Positions 46,066 to 58,040 of a DNA stretch of 64,000 nucleotides are shown here, one piece after another. A program made the translations under genes and the position numbers. The notes beneath the pieces are model-generated. The model saw nothing but the letters and a program-made list of their open reading frames with translations, searched no databases and was not told the DNA's origin. Position 1 is the stretch's first letter. Each line of letters opens with the position of its first letter. The stretch comes from Canna indica (Eukaryota; Streptophyta; Magnoliopsida; Zingiberales; Cannaceae). The stretch is taken from positions 26,406,001 through 26,470,000 of the forward strand of contig CP136897.1 of assembly GCA_034359265.1 (NCBI GenBank), in the 5' to 3' direction.

Positions 46066-46600
46066 GAAAAAAAGCTTGTATTAATCAATGAGGTGTGAGA
46101 AATACAAATAGTGACGGAGGAAATTAGGGAATATAGGGAGAAAGAAAGCAACCATTTAAGAGAAACCCAAATACATAACTAACAAAACACAAGCCGCCAA
46201 AAGCTAATGAGGCAAAGCAACATGAAAGGCATGAGTTGCTTCAATGGCCAATTCGGAGGAACTTCTCCAATCTTTCACTTCCATATTATGATGAGAGTGT
46301 AGCGTGCTCGCTTAATCTTACAAGGGATTGATTGCTCGTCATTCCACGACAAGTATCCCAGGGAAAAAGGAATAAAATTGCATAGGTGAAAGCATCCCCT
46401 AGAACAAAATACAAATGACTTATTTTTCTTCTTTGATCAAACCAATAATTTTTTCCACACCATGTAGAGAGAGAGAGAGAGAACACGAGAGTATAGTGAG
46501 TGTTAGAAATGGATTTGTAGGCAGTGCTTCCCCTGAATGGTGGTTGTAGTAATGGCACCAACTTAAGAAACACATGCCGGTTGGAATAGCAATTCATTTC
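46066..46600 (-). pseudogene. Possible LINE 3' end fragment
   Basis: On the minus strand the end reads TAATACAAGCTTTTTTTCTT then CAAAAAAT, the kind of tail seen on plant L1 LINEs, and the upstream translation (with stops) has short hydrophobic blocks as in LINE C-termini. A (GA)n microsatellite lies at about 46470. Weak call. Confidence 0.3.
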
Positions 46601-47689
46601 AGTTTAGGACATTATTCTCAATTTAGACCCTAATATTATTTGTGAAATTTAGACATTGTTAGAGTGCTTCTCTTCCATCAGAGTTGTCAGTGTTTGTTTG
46701 AAAGTTGGAACTCATTTTGAATTCTCTTTTAAATTAGAAATGTTCTTTATTCTTTTTCTCCTTGCATGTTGTAGTATATCTCCATTAGCTTCCATCAATC
46801 TTCTCTTTCTTTCTTCAAGACTTTTTTGGGCCTTCCTTTTTTTATTGAGAGTTTTCTTCTCTCTTTCTTTTGAGAACTTTCAAGCTAGTTTTTATCTCTT
46901 TCTTCAGTTTTCTGCCCTTATTGGCTTCTGCCATTTGTTCAATTTTTGAAAGGAATAATTTGATAAGAGAATGATTGACTCAAGCAAGCTCCGGGCTAAT
47001 TGATAGTTTTTCTTCTAGTTAGATGCTAGTGGGCAGTCATAAGTTTTTAGAAAATTTATATGTTATTGAAGGTGAAAAAAATGATTTTTTCTGGGTTAAT
47101 TTAGAAGGGTGTTTATTTTTCTCCTCATCTCATCCTTTCTTTTCTCACTTCTCCATATTTTTATATCTATTCTACTACTACTCTCTTCTCTCTTCCTTCT
47201 TCGTTCTCCTCCTCTTCTTGCTTCATCTATTCACCACATATTACTTTAGGATTGGATGAAGTTGATTTCATCTATTCACCACATTGACTCCCTTATCAAT
47301 GATTGAGCTAGTTTGAACTCCATATAGTTTGAATTCTCTTACCAATGTTTGAAGTTCATATCAGATAACCTCTCTTCTCGCTTTTACTCTTGTTGTGTTT
47401 TGCATTTTGTTATTAGTTATTTTATTAAGATGGCATTTTGTTATTACTCTTACATTTTGTTATTGCTCATGTTATTAGTTCATATCAGTTTGAACTCCCT
47501 TACTCTTGTTGTGTTTGCTCCTATTCATTATTGCCTACTCTGTTTGCTATTCATGAATAGTTATTTTGATTGCTATTCATGATTGCCTAGTTTGATTGTT
47601 ATTAATTATTTTATTGCGTTTGTTGTTATTAGTTAATACTATTGTTATTCGTGAACTCCCTTATTCTGGAATCTCATAATTTGCTATCA

Positions 47690-48040
47690 GTATTCTCAAT
47701 ATTGATATTCTACTTATATTAGTACATATCAGTACTCTCAATACTAATATCAGTATTCAGTATTAAGACTCGATACTAAATACCGAGATATTGATATAGT
47801 ATTGAATACTAATATCAGTATTAAAGTATTGAGATTGATATCATATATTGAGACTGACATCAGTATTGAGACTGTATTGAGTATTGAATAATATCAGTAT
47901 TGAGACTAACATTAGTATTGAGACTGTCATGAATACTGATATCATATCAATTTTGAGACTGACATGATATCAATATTGTATTGATATCAGTATTAAGACT
48001 CACTATTGATATATATATCAATATTGAGGATATGAACTTT
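47690..48040 (+). repeat. Degenerate ATATCAGTATTGAGACTGA repeat
   Basis: Some twenty imperfect repeats of ATCAGTATTGAGACTG/ATATCAATATTG in 350 bp. Irregular spacing; microsatellite-like origin. Confidence 0.85.
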
Positions 48041-48430
48041 GGGATTTATGTTATTAAAGACTTTGATATGAACTTTTATGTTTATGCGCATATTCTTTTA
48101 TTTTTTTATTCAAAATATTACTCTAATATTTAGAGGTAAAGTCTTTTGTAGGTCATCGACGTTTTTAATATTAATTAATTTATTAGTTTTCAAGTTAATG
48201 CGAGTTGCATTTCTATTTGCGGCCAATCAAACACTCGCAAATAGAAGTTGCAAGTTGCAAGTGTAATTGTAACTTTTATTTGCTGCTAACCAAACGTCCG
48301 TTAATAAAAATTACAATTTTAATCGCGAGCAATCAAACAGTAGGCTGCAAAATCTATTTACGAATATTTACTTTTGCATACAAATAGATTTTGCATTATT
48401 TACCCTTGCGGGTAACCAAATGCTCCCTAA

Positions 48431-49301
48431 TTGTATCCCGCCCATCAAGAATACAACTGACATTGGGTATAATTATTTTTTTTAACCAAACAAGAAAGCA
48501 TGATTATTCCTTTAAACTAGAAATGAAATAATTATTTCTACAACTAAAAATACTAAGTTGTCTCGTACAAGTTATCTAACAAAAGAGTCAATCTAGGACC
48601 GGGTTGCCTTTGGACAAGTAGGTAGTTCTGCTATGTTAGCTCGGCTTGCATTTTGTATAAATCCATTAAAATAATAGTAATTATAAATAAAAATTCCTCG
48701 TCAATTATCCTTTCTACAACTACAAAGTCAATAAAGCTGTCTATGTTTTTCTTCCTTCTTTGTTCTAGTAGTAAATATTTGTAGTTTAATTTATTATGTT
48801 CTAAAGTTTTATCTTCTTTTCATTTAACTTGCTAACTATAAAAGTTGAATTTGAAACAAGGAAAAGCTTGGTTATAAACAATCGGTAATACATCAGTCAC
48901 TGGTTAAACATAGAAATTTACCTCTAATCTTTCTAATTACTAGACTCCTTTTAGAAAGAACAAGGTCCAATCTATAATCTTGAAGCTTGAATAGCATTCT
49001 ATAAACACTAAAGATAAGCTCATAATAATCAGTGTCAAATAGCCCATTCCAAATCTCTATCTAAGCAGTTCATTTTCACAGACAATGCACAAGACACAGA
49101 GATAAGGTTTGCAAGGCTTCTTATCTTTGCAACTGCAAGTTTACCTTCTGCTAGAATGCGTTGCATCAAGAAGAAAACAGAGCGGTGTTTCTCCAATGTG
49201 CAACAGCAATTAAAGGAAATTTGTTCCATGATACTCTGTAAAGTGAGTTCACACAAGTAGGTTGAAACCACAACTGAATCAATATCAAGGAAATCACACA
49301 A
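48431..49301. other. Host sequence downstream of the dehydratase gene
   Basis: AT-rich, no transposon ends and no gene recognised. The part next to 49302 is probably the gene's 3' untranslated region. Confidence 0.5.
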
Positions 49302-51803
49302 CTATACATTCAAATTATTGCTATCTGCTAGAACGAGTGTTGGTAAAATAGTTGTTGCTTCACCATCGAGAACAAGAGAGTCCTCGTTTGTAAAGCATTT
49401 TGTCGAAAATTTTACTCTGCCATGAACAAACAAAACGAGATAATTAGAGAAAAAAGATAAGTTAAACTCAGAAAAAAAAGTTAGTGAATATTGTCAAACA
49501 TGTGTTTTTTCTTGTGATCCCTCATGTATGTTGCTTGTACTTCGGCACGAACGTCATCACCAATATAGACTGGTAACTTAAAATTCAAAGTTTGAGAGAC
49601 ATATAGTGCTCCTGGCTGCATGTAATAGAATAAAAAGAAAAAGAAAAAAGAAAACCTGCTAACCCACAAAATAGGAGAAAAGATAAAAATACAAGTGAAT
49701 TTTTGAGAGAAATTATTAACTATCATGTTTTCTTATAACAGAACTAATGCAAACACAGAATCATTTTGCAAGATGATAGAAGTATGGTGAAGAATAATTA
49801 ATGAGATTCTTTTATCATTTGCAAACCTGATTGCACATGAATCAAGATGTATTTAGGGGAGACAATGATCGAAAAGAACATCCACCCAAACCCATATCTA
49901 TTTCCAAGTGGAACCAAATAAATACAGAAATGTATCAGTTATGCATATATTTTGTACCTATGTTCAACAATCTAAAATATTTTAGAGAGGGATGCAGAAA
50001 TGATTGAGCTGCAACCATATTTGAATATGTAGATTTGTTCTCATGCTTCTATTATTTTTCTTATTTTCATTAAATGTACTATCTTAGAAATATTATTAAC
50101 ATTGCCAATGGCAGACCATTCTTTGGATGAAAAAGGTGAAAGGTTGTGTTAGGCAATTAACAAATAACATAAATTGTAGAATTTCATGCATGATTTAGAT
50201 AGAAAAATATGTCATGGTAGAAAATTAGAAAAAAGTTATATACAAGAAATATACCAAAAGGGAAAGCTTGTTGAAAATAAAGCACTAAATTTAGCAAAAC
50301 AATAATAACAATAATAATAAGTAATATATCAAAAAAAGAAAATAGAAACAAAAAATTAAAAAATGAAACCCAAAAGGGTGCAAAATGAAACCGTAAGAAA
50401 ATTTTCTTCTGTTCATGCATGTTAATTCAACAACCTTACAACAAGGCATGATAGCCCCATCTTTTTACATACACAAAAACAATGTCAAACACATAACAAC
50501 TTCCAGCAATTGGATAGCTAAAAACAATAACTGAAAGGAAAACATTGTGAAAATTTGCAAGTGGATAAGAGATGATATCTTACCACTCTCTTGGATGCCT
50601 GAACCAAGTGCTAAAAGCATCGGCATATGGCCTTATAATGGTTGAGAAAATACTTGCAGCCCAAATTTTCAAAGCTCCAAAATGACAGCATAATTGAACT
50701 GAATAGTGACTAAAAAAATTTAAAACAAATTAATCACATTAACCACTGAAGGAACAATATTAGTTCTCATTCAGCTCTAACAAATTTCGTATCCACTAAG
50801 GATAACAGATAGGATATTATGTATGTGAATTCTTTTTAGCCTTGTTCTATAAAATGTCCTATAAGCATATTTGCTATTATTAGCATTGATGTAATTATGT
50901 ATTGTAGTGAAAGCATGGGGCAAGCACAGTTACAACAGCACCTGCTCAAAATTGTCCAATTTATGCCACTTTAAATCCCTTTTGTAGCCTTTTTATAGTA
51001 TGAAAAGAGAGAAATTGTCCCTATGAGAAAGTAATTACCATGATCCTTAGTTGACTGTCAAGATTAAATAATCTAAGATACTATGTTCTACTTCTCAAGA
51101 AAAGAACTTTTATGACAATCAAATTTCCTACTGATTATACCATTATAAGAATAAACCACTGTCCCAACCACAATAGCTAGCATTTAACTCATGGCAAACA
51201 AAAAACTCATTTCTCTAGAAAATTTTCAGCATTGATAATGATCAATTTTTTTTTCATTACCCTGTAATCAAGAGAGCAAAAATTCTTGGCATTTTAACGC
51301 AATAATAAACTATCACTCGATTATCAATACTTCAAAGCATATCAACATAAACCGTTCCAACTATTAAATCAAACAACTTCAATGCACAAAATTACAAAAA
51401 GATAGTCGATTCATTTGCCCTTCAACCATTTGACAAAAAACCGAACTCAAAAATCAATTTATGCAAGAAACGATAAAGGGTGTAAGGGGCGTACAAAATG
51501 CGAGGCGATGACGGAAGGGAAGAGCGAGGCGACCAGCATGCCGTGGACAAGGGGGCCGCCGTCGAAGCCGGCGACAGCGCGTGCGAACTCGGCATCGAGG
51601 TGGATAGGGTTGCGGTCGCCGCTGACGTCGGAGAACCTCGTCACATCCGATTCAGAGAACCGCCTGGACTCCCTGAGTACGTCGCCGATCCGAAGCAGAG
51701 TCTTCGCTGATTCAGAAGGAGTGGAAGAGGAGAAGAGAGAACAGAAATCCACGAAACCAGAACGAGAGGGGACGATGCGGAAGAACCGGCCGAGTTGCAT
51801 CAT
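49302..51803 (-). CDS. Mitochondrial 3-hydroxyacyl-ACP dehydratase-like hot-dog protein, 179 aa, three exons
   Basis: Exons (minus strand): 51803-51495, 49615-49500 and 49416-49302, joined at GT..AG introns of 1879 and 83 bp, total 540 bp, stop TAG. Residues 57-74 read FSDVSGDRNPIHLDAEFA, the hydratase-2 motif, with catalytic Asp63 and His68. LVHGMLVASLFPSVIASHF ends exon 1; PGALYVSQTLNFKLPVYIGD opens exon 2; VKFSTKCFTNEDSLVLDGEA is in exon 3. The N-terminus (MMQLGRFFRIVPSRSG) is basic and serine-rich, fitting mitochondrial import. It resembles the Arabidopsis single-domain dehydratase of mitochondrial fatty acid synthesis (octanoate/lipoic acid route). The fold and motif are seen; the exact substrate is inferred. 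Confidence 0.9.
49616..51494 (-). other. Intron 1 of the dehydratase gene
   Basis: Donor GT at 51494-51493 and acceptor AG at 49617-49616. AT-rich, no transposon ends seen, no exon-like frame. A poly-T/A-rich stretch near 50280-50370 is low-complexity. Confidence 0.8.
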
Positions 51804-51984
51804 TGAGGAAATGAGTTGACTCTGATTAAACTAAGCACTAGAAACTTGTATTTGTATTTAGGCGTGTCATAGTATTAGTTGTTTGGTTCCAACCAAATTG
51901 AACCAAGTTGGTTCGATTTGGATTTTGATTTAAGTGTGATTCAAAACTGAAAATTATTGAAATAATAACTAATGTTTACCAAAA
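51804..51984. other. Upstream region of the dehydratase gene
   Basis: Short 5' flank with the presumed promoter. No clear TATA box next to the start codon. ACCAAATTGAACCAAGTTGG at 51891 is a low-complexity stretch. Confidence 0.4.
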
Positions 51985-52140
51985 CACTATTGGATTTACA
52001 GAAGTTTTATAAATTTGCATAAAATCGATTTTTGTCTAATTCTTGACCCTAAATATCTTGTGAAAAATCTAGTTTGCTCACTTAAAATTTCAAAAAAAAT
52101 TGCCAAGAACACAATTTAATACGGATTTAAGAGTGGAATG
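51985..52140 (+). repeat. Sirevirus 3'-array fragment upstream of the dehydratase gene
   Basis: Degenerate match to 17880-18010 (TTTATAAATTTGCATAAAATC, TCTAATTCTTGACC, TCTAGTTTGCTCACTTAAAA). Small, old remnant of the array region, about 180 bp from the start codon. Confidence 0.65.
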
Positions 52141-52149
52141 GACTACTAC

Positions 52150-52821
52150 TTTTGAGCCCGGCCGGATTAGGCCCAAAGACGCCCACACTCATTAACTAAA
52201 TTCAAGTCAAACTAGACGGCTAGACCAAGGGGCTCCACCCGGTCATAAAAGGACACATGAGCCCTCATTAATTGCGAGGGATTTGTCATTACGAGCCCAA
52301 CATTTCCTAGATTAGTCTCGACCCATTCTGAGCAATATCCCTACGAGATTACCAGGCGGCATCATCGTAAATCCTCCCTCATTCTACATTATATACAGAC
52401 ACGACACGCCTAAAGTACCATAAATTCCAATTTCCATTACATCCATCTTAAATAAATTCTTACTTGAGCATTGGATGTATTTTGTAGCACCCCCCCTCCC
52501 CCTGCTGGAGTTGCACCTAACTAGCAAAGACATCGGACCGGGTCGCATTGCTCCGACTTCAGGCAAGAATATTTGGTGTCCATCGTGGTACCGAGTAAAT
52601 CTTACCAGCTCCATAATGGTTGGTAGCCGGAGCTAGGCGAACACCATCGCACGCAGGCAGTACCCTAGCGGCGACGTCCCCACGCTACCTAGAGATGCTG
52701 AAACACTGAGGAGTGATGCTCTGGCACCATCCAACTCCTCACCAAAAGAATCCTAGCGTCTGATAAACAACCTTCACGATTGCCAACTCCTCACCAGCCA
52801 TGCTCTGGCCAAGGCCGAGAT
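52150..52821 (+). repeat. Decayed Tat-type gypsy LTR/leader fragment
   Basis: Has ACTTGAGCATTGGATG (about 52462) like a Tat U5, then AATATTTGGTGTCCATCG (about 52568), resembling the primer site TTGGCGCCGTCTGTGGGA, then a start ATGGTTGGTAGCCGGAGCTA with stops. Broken at 52822 by the CACTA element. Confidence 0.45.
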
Positions 52822-52833
52822 CACTACTAGAAA

Positions 52834-53240
52834 TGTGTTAATCAGCAACGACCATCAACAACGGCCGCCCATGCCGTTGCAATGACTAACGGCATTCTTA
52901 CGACCGCTCGGGCGGTTACAGATGTGATATATTTGCAACGGCATTTTTACGGCCACTCGGGCTGTTGCTAACAAGTGGATGGCGCGAACACGGGGTGCAA
53001 AGGAAATAACTTATCAGCAACGGCTTACTAAAGGTCGCGTCAATCGTTGCTAATGATATTATCACGTTAGCAATGGCCTACTTACAATTTATGCACCGTT
53101 GCTCTTTAGTCGATGGCGCGCTCGAGGCGCGAAAATGAAATACTTATCAACAACGACTCTACAATGGACGAGCGGCCGATAGTGATGATATGTATTTATT
53201 AACAACGGCTCTACAACGGATAAGTGAGCCGTTGCTGACG
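52834..53240 (+). repeat. CACTA 5' subterminal repeats
   Basis: Several copies of AGCAACGGCT-type and AGCCGTTGCTGA-type motifs in both orientations, the expected transposase binding region. Confidence 0.8.
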
Positions 53241-54269
53241 AGTTTATTTAACTCGCGATCACGTCTGACCCCTTTCTTCCCCGCTTCCTTCTTCTATGCC
53301 GATGTCGCCGACGCCTGCTACTGCTGCCCTTCGACGTCGAACTATTTACATGTATTAGCTCCCCCTTCTCTTCTCCTTTACTAGGGCCGGCCGAAACCCT
53401 AAACATTAGGGTTTCAGCCGGCCGCCGGACGCCAAGCCAATGTCTAGTGTCCAATGTCGGACACTGGACGTCGGCGCCGGAGTCGGAGTCCACAGTGGAC
53501 TCCGACACCAGAATGTTGGTTAGGGTTTTATTAAACCCTAATCAAAAGTTTATTAGGGTTTAATTAAACCCTAATAAAATTTGATTAGGGTTTAATTATC
53601 TATGTTAATTGTTTACTACTTAGATAAATTTTTCGTATTTTAGATAAATTTTTCATGTTTTAGGTTAATTTTTCATGTTTAGATTAATCTGGGTTAAATG
53701 TTCAGATTATAATGTTTAATGTTTTTTTAATGTTAATTAGATTTAAATTTAGTTTTAGGTTATATCTGTTAATTAATTTTAGTTTAGATTAATTTTAATG
53801 TTAATCTGTAGATTTAGATTAATTAGAATCATTCATTTTGGACTCGTGCCGGAATCGTCCACTGTGGACTCGAACCGGCATTGAAACATTTAGAAAATAA
53901 TCATCCATCCGACGAGTTGATACGTTTCACGTACACATCGACGAGTCGGATATGATTTAGCAAAACCTTAGATTCGTTCGGGGGTTGTATGTTCATGTAA
54001 AAGAAGTCGATGATCTTTTATACGACGTACAACCCTTGAATTATCCCTAATTGGATAATTTGGGAACATATCATTTGTATTGTACTTGGTTTTTTCTTTT
54101 AACTGTTAACTCATTCTTAAATTTTGGCTATTGTATCTCTCTTGTTCTCTGATACGTGCCCAGATGATATGCGTATTCGGAGAACTCTAGAGAGATGCTA
54201 CCAAAATTTAGAATGAAGTATATTGTCATTGAATATGTCCATCTCACCTAAAGACATTAACTGAAGATA
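53241..54269 (+). other. CACTA leader and first intron-like region
   Basis: GC-rich start, CCGGCCGAAACCCTAAA and repeats of TTAGGGTTT (53400-53590), then AT-rich sequence. No coding frame seen; the mini-CACTA has the same type of leader. Confidence 0.6.
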
Positions 54270-55869
54270 TTGTCATTTATTGACAAAATCATGTTGGGCG
54301 ATCGAAGTTGGATGTACCGACGTCTTGATCGTGGAGATTTAACGAATGAGTTTCGATTAGGCGTAACTTACTTCCTAAATTTTGCCTATTTGAATCGTAA
54401 ATTCATTAGAGCCGGTGAAAAAATCCGATCTACGTGCCGCATTTGCTTGAATGCACGATTTTTTGATCGAGAAACTATCACTCTGCATCTGTATAGCAAA
54501 AGTTTTGCACCAAGATATAATATATGGACTTGTCATGGGGGTCACGTGAAGTCGGAACGTCAAGCAATCTTGTCGTTCAGACACATGGTGAATCTTCCTC
54601 TACTAGTGTTTCTTCGTCCAGTCCATCTAATTCATATAGAACTATGATACTTGATAATCTTGAGGGTCAATTCTAGCAAAATGATAATGTCGATCGGCTA
54701 GTTAGTAACACGTCAGTTCCACCAGATACTACGGGTGTTGATGTCACAAAATTGCCACCAGAAGTGCAACCTGCGGTAGAGATTGAATTATCGAATAAAG
54801 AAGTCGCAAAATTTTACGAGATGTTGAAAGCTGTCGATGAACCTTTGTATGAGAATTCTCCTAAATACACTAGATTTTCGGCAATGACGCAACTCCTGAA
54901 CATCAAGGCCGATTGTAATATCAACGGGATTGCATTTGATCGGATTGCAGGATTGATTAATAGAATGCTGCCCACTGATAACAAGTTTGAGCTAACTTTT
55001 TATAAGACTAAAAAGTTGATGAGAAAATTAGGGCTTGGGTACGAAAAAATACACGCGTTCCAAAATAATTATATTTTATATTATAAAGAAAATGCGTAGT
55101 TGGATAAATGCCATGTATGTGAACATCCTCGTTACAAGGAGAAGAAATCGGTCCAATAAAAATATATCTCGTTTAAGGTGCTTCGATATTTTCCACTAAC
55201 ACTGAGGCTTCAAAGATTATTCATGTCGAAAAAGATGGCCCCTACAAGAGTTGGCATGCAAGAAGTCGTGATGATACAGTAATGACTCATCCATCCGACA
55301 GTGAAGCATGGAAACATTTGGATACATGTTATCCTTCATTTGCTAGGGATACTAGAAATATCAGATTGGGATTGTGCACGGATGGTTTTAATCCGTTTGG
55401 TCATTTTGCAACTCTTTAGTTCGATACAACAAATAGGGGCTTGAAAGTTCATCCAAATTACAAACTTGTTGAGGTTGATTACAAATTAAAATTGGAAGCA
55501 AATGAGCCTTTTATATTGACATCACAAGCCGAACAAGTATATTACGCGAAGTATCCAGCTCGAAATAAAGATAGAGCAGATTGGCTTGTAGTCTGTAAGA
55601 CTAAAGGTAGAAGAAGAATTGATTCGATAGCGGGAGAAAATGAGCCGATACCTAATGTGACAGATGATTTATATCAAGAAGAGGATCCTGCCGCAGTAGA
55701 CCGTATTATTCCAATACTCGAGGATGTGGACACAATGTTAGTTCAATTAGAAGTTGAATATGTTAATGATGACGATCATGAAGTTGAGGAAGGTGGAGAT
55801 GAAGAAGTAGAATTTGAAGAAGATGAAGAAGAAGAATTCGAAGACTATTACTTAGATGATGAGGAATAA
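54270..55869 (+). pseudogene. CACTA TNP2-like transposase, N- and C-terminal parts joined
   Basis: The N-terminal transposase-associated domain reads LGDRSWMYRRLDRGDLTNEF, STCRICLNARFFDRETITLH and NIWTCHGGH. After a frameshift come EVAKFYEMLKAVDEPLYENS, GLINRMLPTDNKFELTFYKT and LGLGYEKIHAFQNNYILYYK, then CHVCEHPRYKEKKSV, FKVLRYFPLTLRLQRLFMS and LGLCTDGFNPFGHFATL. The text then jumps at about 55420 to the C-terminus, FDTTNRGLKVHPNYKLVEVD, NEPFILTSQAEQVYYAKYPA and a long acidic tail ending at 55869. The catalytic core of several hundred residues is missing. At least two frameshifts. Confidence 0.88.
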
Positions 55870-55941
55870 TTATAAAGTATATCTTCTATTAAATCTATCT
55901 CTACTATATATATATTCTAATTATATTTTTATTGGACAACT

Positions 55942-57426
55942 TTGGTGGGTCGAGGTTATCGTCAGACGAGAGCTACAGAGTCTCTGATCGGTCAAACTCC
56001 AAAATTAGCCGCACTTGCTCCTGCCGTCGAGGCTAGTACATTGAGACGCAGGCGGCAACGCGGGCCGAACAGGATTCAGACTCCGCCGGCCATGGAACAA
56101 CGCCGACTTATTTCTGTGATTGGCGAGTGGTAATGTATTATGAATTATGAATTATATATAATTCATTATATCATAATATAATATTGTATTTTATTTTGGT
56201 TGTGCAGGTTCGAGCAGGAGGATGTCCCCAAGACTATATCGGGGACAATCCGATGATATATGCATGGGGCCTGGCCCACTTGGTCTCACATGCCACGTGA
56301 GCACGTGGACATGCTCTGGCGCGAGTTTGAGATTCGTATTTAAAATTTTTATATACATGTATTTAAAAAAAATTAATCAGCTTGATTATTATTGGTACTT
56401 GGCCAGAGGAGCAAAGGCCATTCATTTACAATACGTGGGAGGCCATTTCCCGACAAAAGTATAATTGCCAGCTGGGACAGGCCGGCTCGGGCATAGGCGA
56501 TGGCCCGAGCTGGGGTCACAACCATAGCGGAGCCTCGGGGATACGACCCCAGTTGGATTACTCCAGATATTTGGGATCAGCTCGTGTCGATTTGGTCGAC
56601 CGAATGGTTGCAGGAGGTATCACAGACCACGGCTAGAAATCGCATGTCGGGGGGAGAAGCACGTCACACTAGCGGCTCTATTTCATTTGTCGTGCATGCG
56701 AGACGCATGATAAGTATTATACCTTATTTTGAATTATATATTTTATTTGTTACTCTGTGTACTAATTAATGTATTTATTTTGTAAATGTAGACGACGGTG
56801 ATGGATGACGGGACTATCCAGCGACTCTCCCCGATGGAGGTGTTTGAGCGAACTCATCATAGAGGACATGGGGCGGGGGAGTACATCGACACCTGCACTG
56901 CAGTCATCATGGTTAGTATATTTGTTTTAATTATGCATTATTTATTTATAATTTAAGTTTTAGGAAAAATATGAAACAAAAACCAAACTTGTGTAGGACC
57001 GTGACTCAGACCGTGACGCGGCGCAGGGGCACCCCTAAGTACTTTGACACGGGAGCGTGCGTCGAGGCTGCAGGTGGCTGGGACCACCACCGCGTCTATT
57101 GCTTTGTTGATAGTGGCCATGCGCGAGCCATGCTTGGGCCACTTGGGGCACCGACCAATCCGGCAGTCGGTGAGCAACCCTCCACCTCCAGGATTAATGA
57201 TCAGAACAGGAGGATATCGACACTGGAGGAGATGGTTGCACGACAGAGTGAGATGATGGCTCATCAGAGTCAGATGATGGCTGAGGTGCATGCCATGCTG
57301 AGATAGATGACAGGTCAGTCCAGCGGTGTACACTCAGATCCATCGTTATCGACACAGTCCACGCCGGTGTACACTCAAGCACTCCAGACCCCGTCATATG
57401 ATCTCAACCTTCCTTCACCGTCGTAG
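55942..57426 (+). pseudogene. CACTA TNP1/transposase_24-like gene
   Basis: Exons read: MVGRGYRQTRATESLIGQTP and RRRRQRGPNRIQTPPAMEQR (55942-56133); HMPREHVDMLWREFEIRI (about 56290-56345); TWPEEQRPFIYNTWEAISRQ and YDPSWITPDIWDQLVSIWST (56390-56610); GGEARHTSGSISFVVHARRM (56648-56710); RLSPMEVFERTHHRGHGAGE and YIDTC (56820-56905); INDQNRRISTLEEMVARQSE and MMAHQSQMMAEVHAMLR (57190-57306). These match the plant En/Spm transposase_24 block order. Frameshifts between exons suggest decay, though splice sites are not checked. Confidence 0.8.
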
Positions 57427-57744
57427 TGAGCTTTTATTATTTTATTACTTGATTGACTTGGATATTGACTTGGATATTGACTTGTTATAAGTTACTTGTT
57501 TTGAGAGTTGATATATTGATTCGTATCGTGTTGATACGATACTTCTAATTTTGTATATTTTTCATACGATTGTGGATAATTATAATTGTAAGTATAATTA
57601 TTTTGATGTATATCTGGGTATATATGTGATGTGTGTGTGATTGTATGTGTATTTGAATAAATGTGTTTATGGGTGTGTGAGTTATGTATCAGGTTATAAA
57701 TGTTTCAATGGAAATTTCTAATTTTGAAATTTCTCAGTTATAGG
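57427..57744 (+). other. CACTA 3' untranslated region
   Basis: AT-rich with many TGTGTG/TGTATG tracts. No gene. Confidence 0.5.
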
Positions 57745-58040
57745 TTAACATCATCAGCAATGGCCTTCCCACGGTCATCCATGTGAAAGCCGTTGCTGAA
57801 AGTGTATCGTAATACCTGGGTTGCAAACTTAAAGCCGTTGCTGATGTACAACAGCAATGGCTTAGCAATAGCCTTTCAGTAAAGGCTTTGCAATGGCGTG
57901 ACAGCCGTTGCTGATGACAATATCCGTAACAGTCAACGCGCCATTGCAGAATCGTTGTTGATAAAAGTAGTAGCAACAGCCACCCCTCTTTTCTGAGCCG
58001 TAGTTGATGATGTATCAACAACAGCTTAGAATCGATGTTG
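57745..58040 (+). repeat. CACTA 3' subterminal repeats
   Basis: Repeated CAGCAATGGC and GCCGTTGCTGA motifs in both orientations; the terminal TIR is missing. Confidence 0.75.

Larger units (their letters stand above)
40327..48427. mobile_element. PIF/Harbinger-like element with two solo LTRs inside
   Basis: Inverted ends GGGGCTGTTTGGTTGCC and (reverse) GGGAGCATTTGGTTACCC flanked by TAA on both sides (40324-40326, 48428-48430). Both ends carry subterminal repeats of TTTTGCAGCCTGCAA and GTTTGGTTGC type. Without the nested LTRs (T3, T4) it is about 3.2 kb. No transposase or Myb-like gene can be read, so it is probably non-autonomous. The 3-bp TAA duplication suggests PIF/Harbinger; the superfamily is inferred. 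Confidence 0.75.
45839..48427. other. PIF-like element, right internal part (no gene)
   Basis: About 2.6 kb, AT-rich. Holds a possible LINE tail on the minus strand (46066-46600), an AT-rich stretch with pyrimidine runs (46700-47600), a degenerate repeat (47690-48040) and the subterminal repeats with AACCAAACG and GCAATCAAACA before the right end. Short ORFs here are low-complexity. Confidence 0.6.

Noticed and set aside
45839..47640. Transposase gene of the PIF-like element
   Set aside because: The frames are short, pyrimidine-rich and without a DDE or Myb-like motif.
49035..49301. 88-codon minus-strand frame next to the dehydratase gene
   Set aside because: It lies downstream of the gene's stop codon and has no recognised domain; probably 3' untranslated sequence.
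51415..51819. 134-codon plus-strand frame
   Set aside because: Antisense of exon 1 of the dehydratase gene, which has the family motif.
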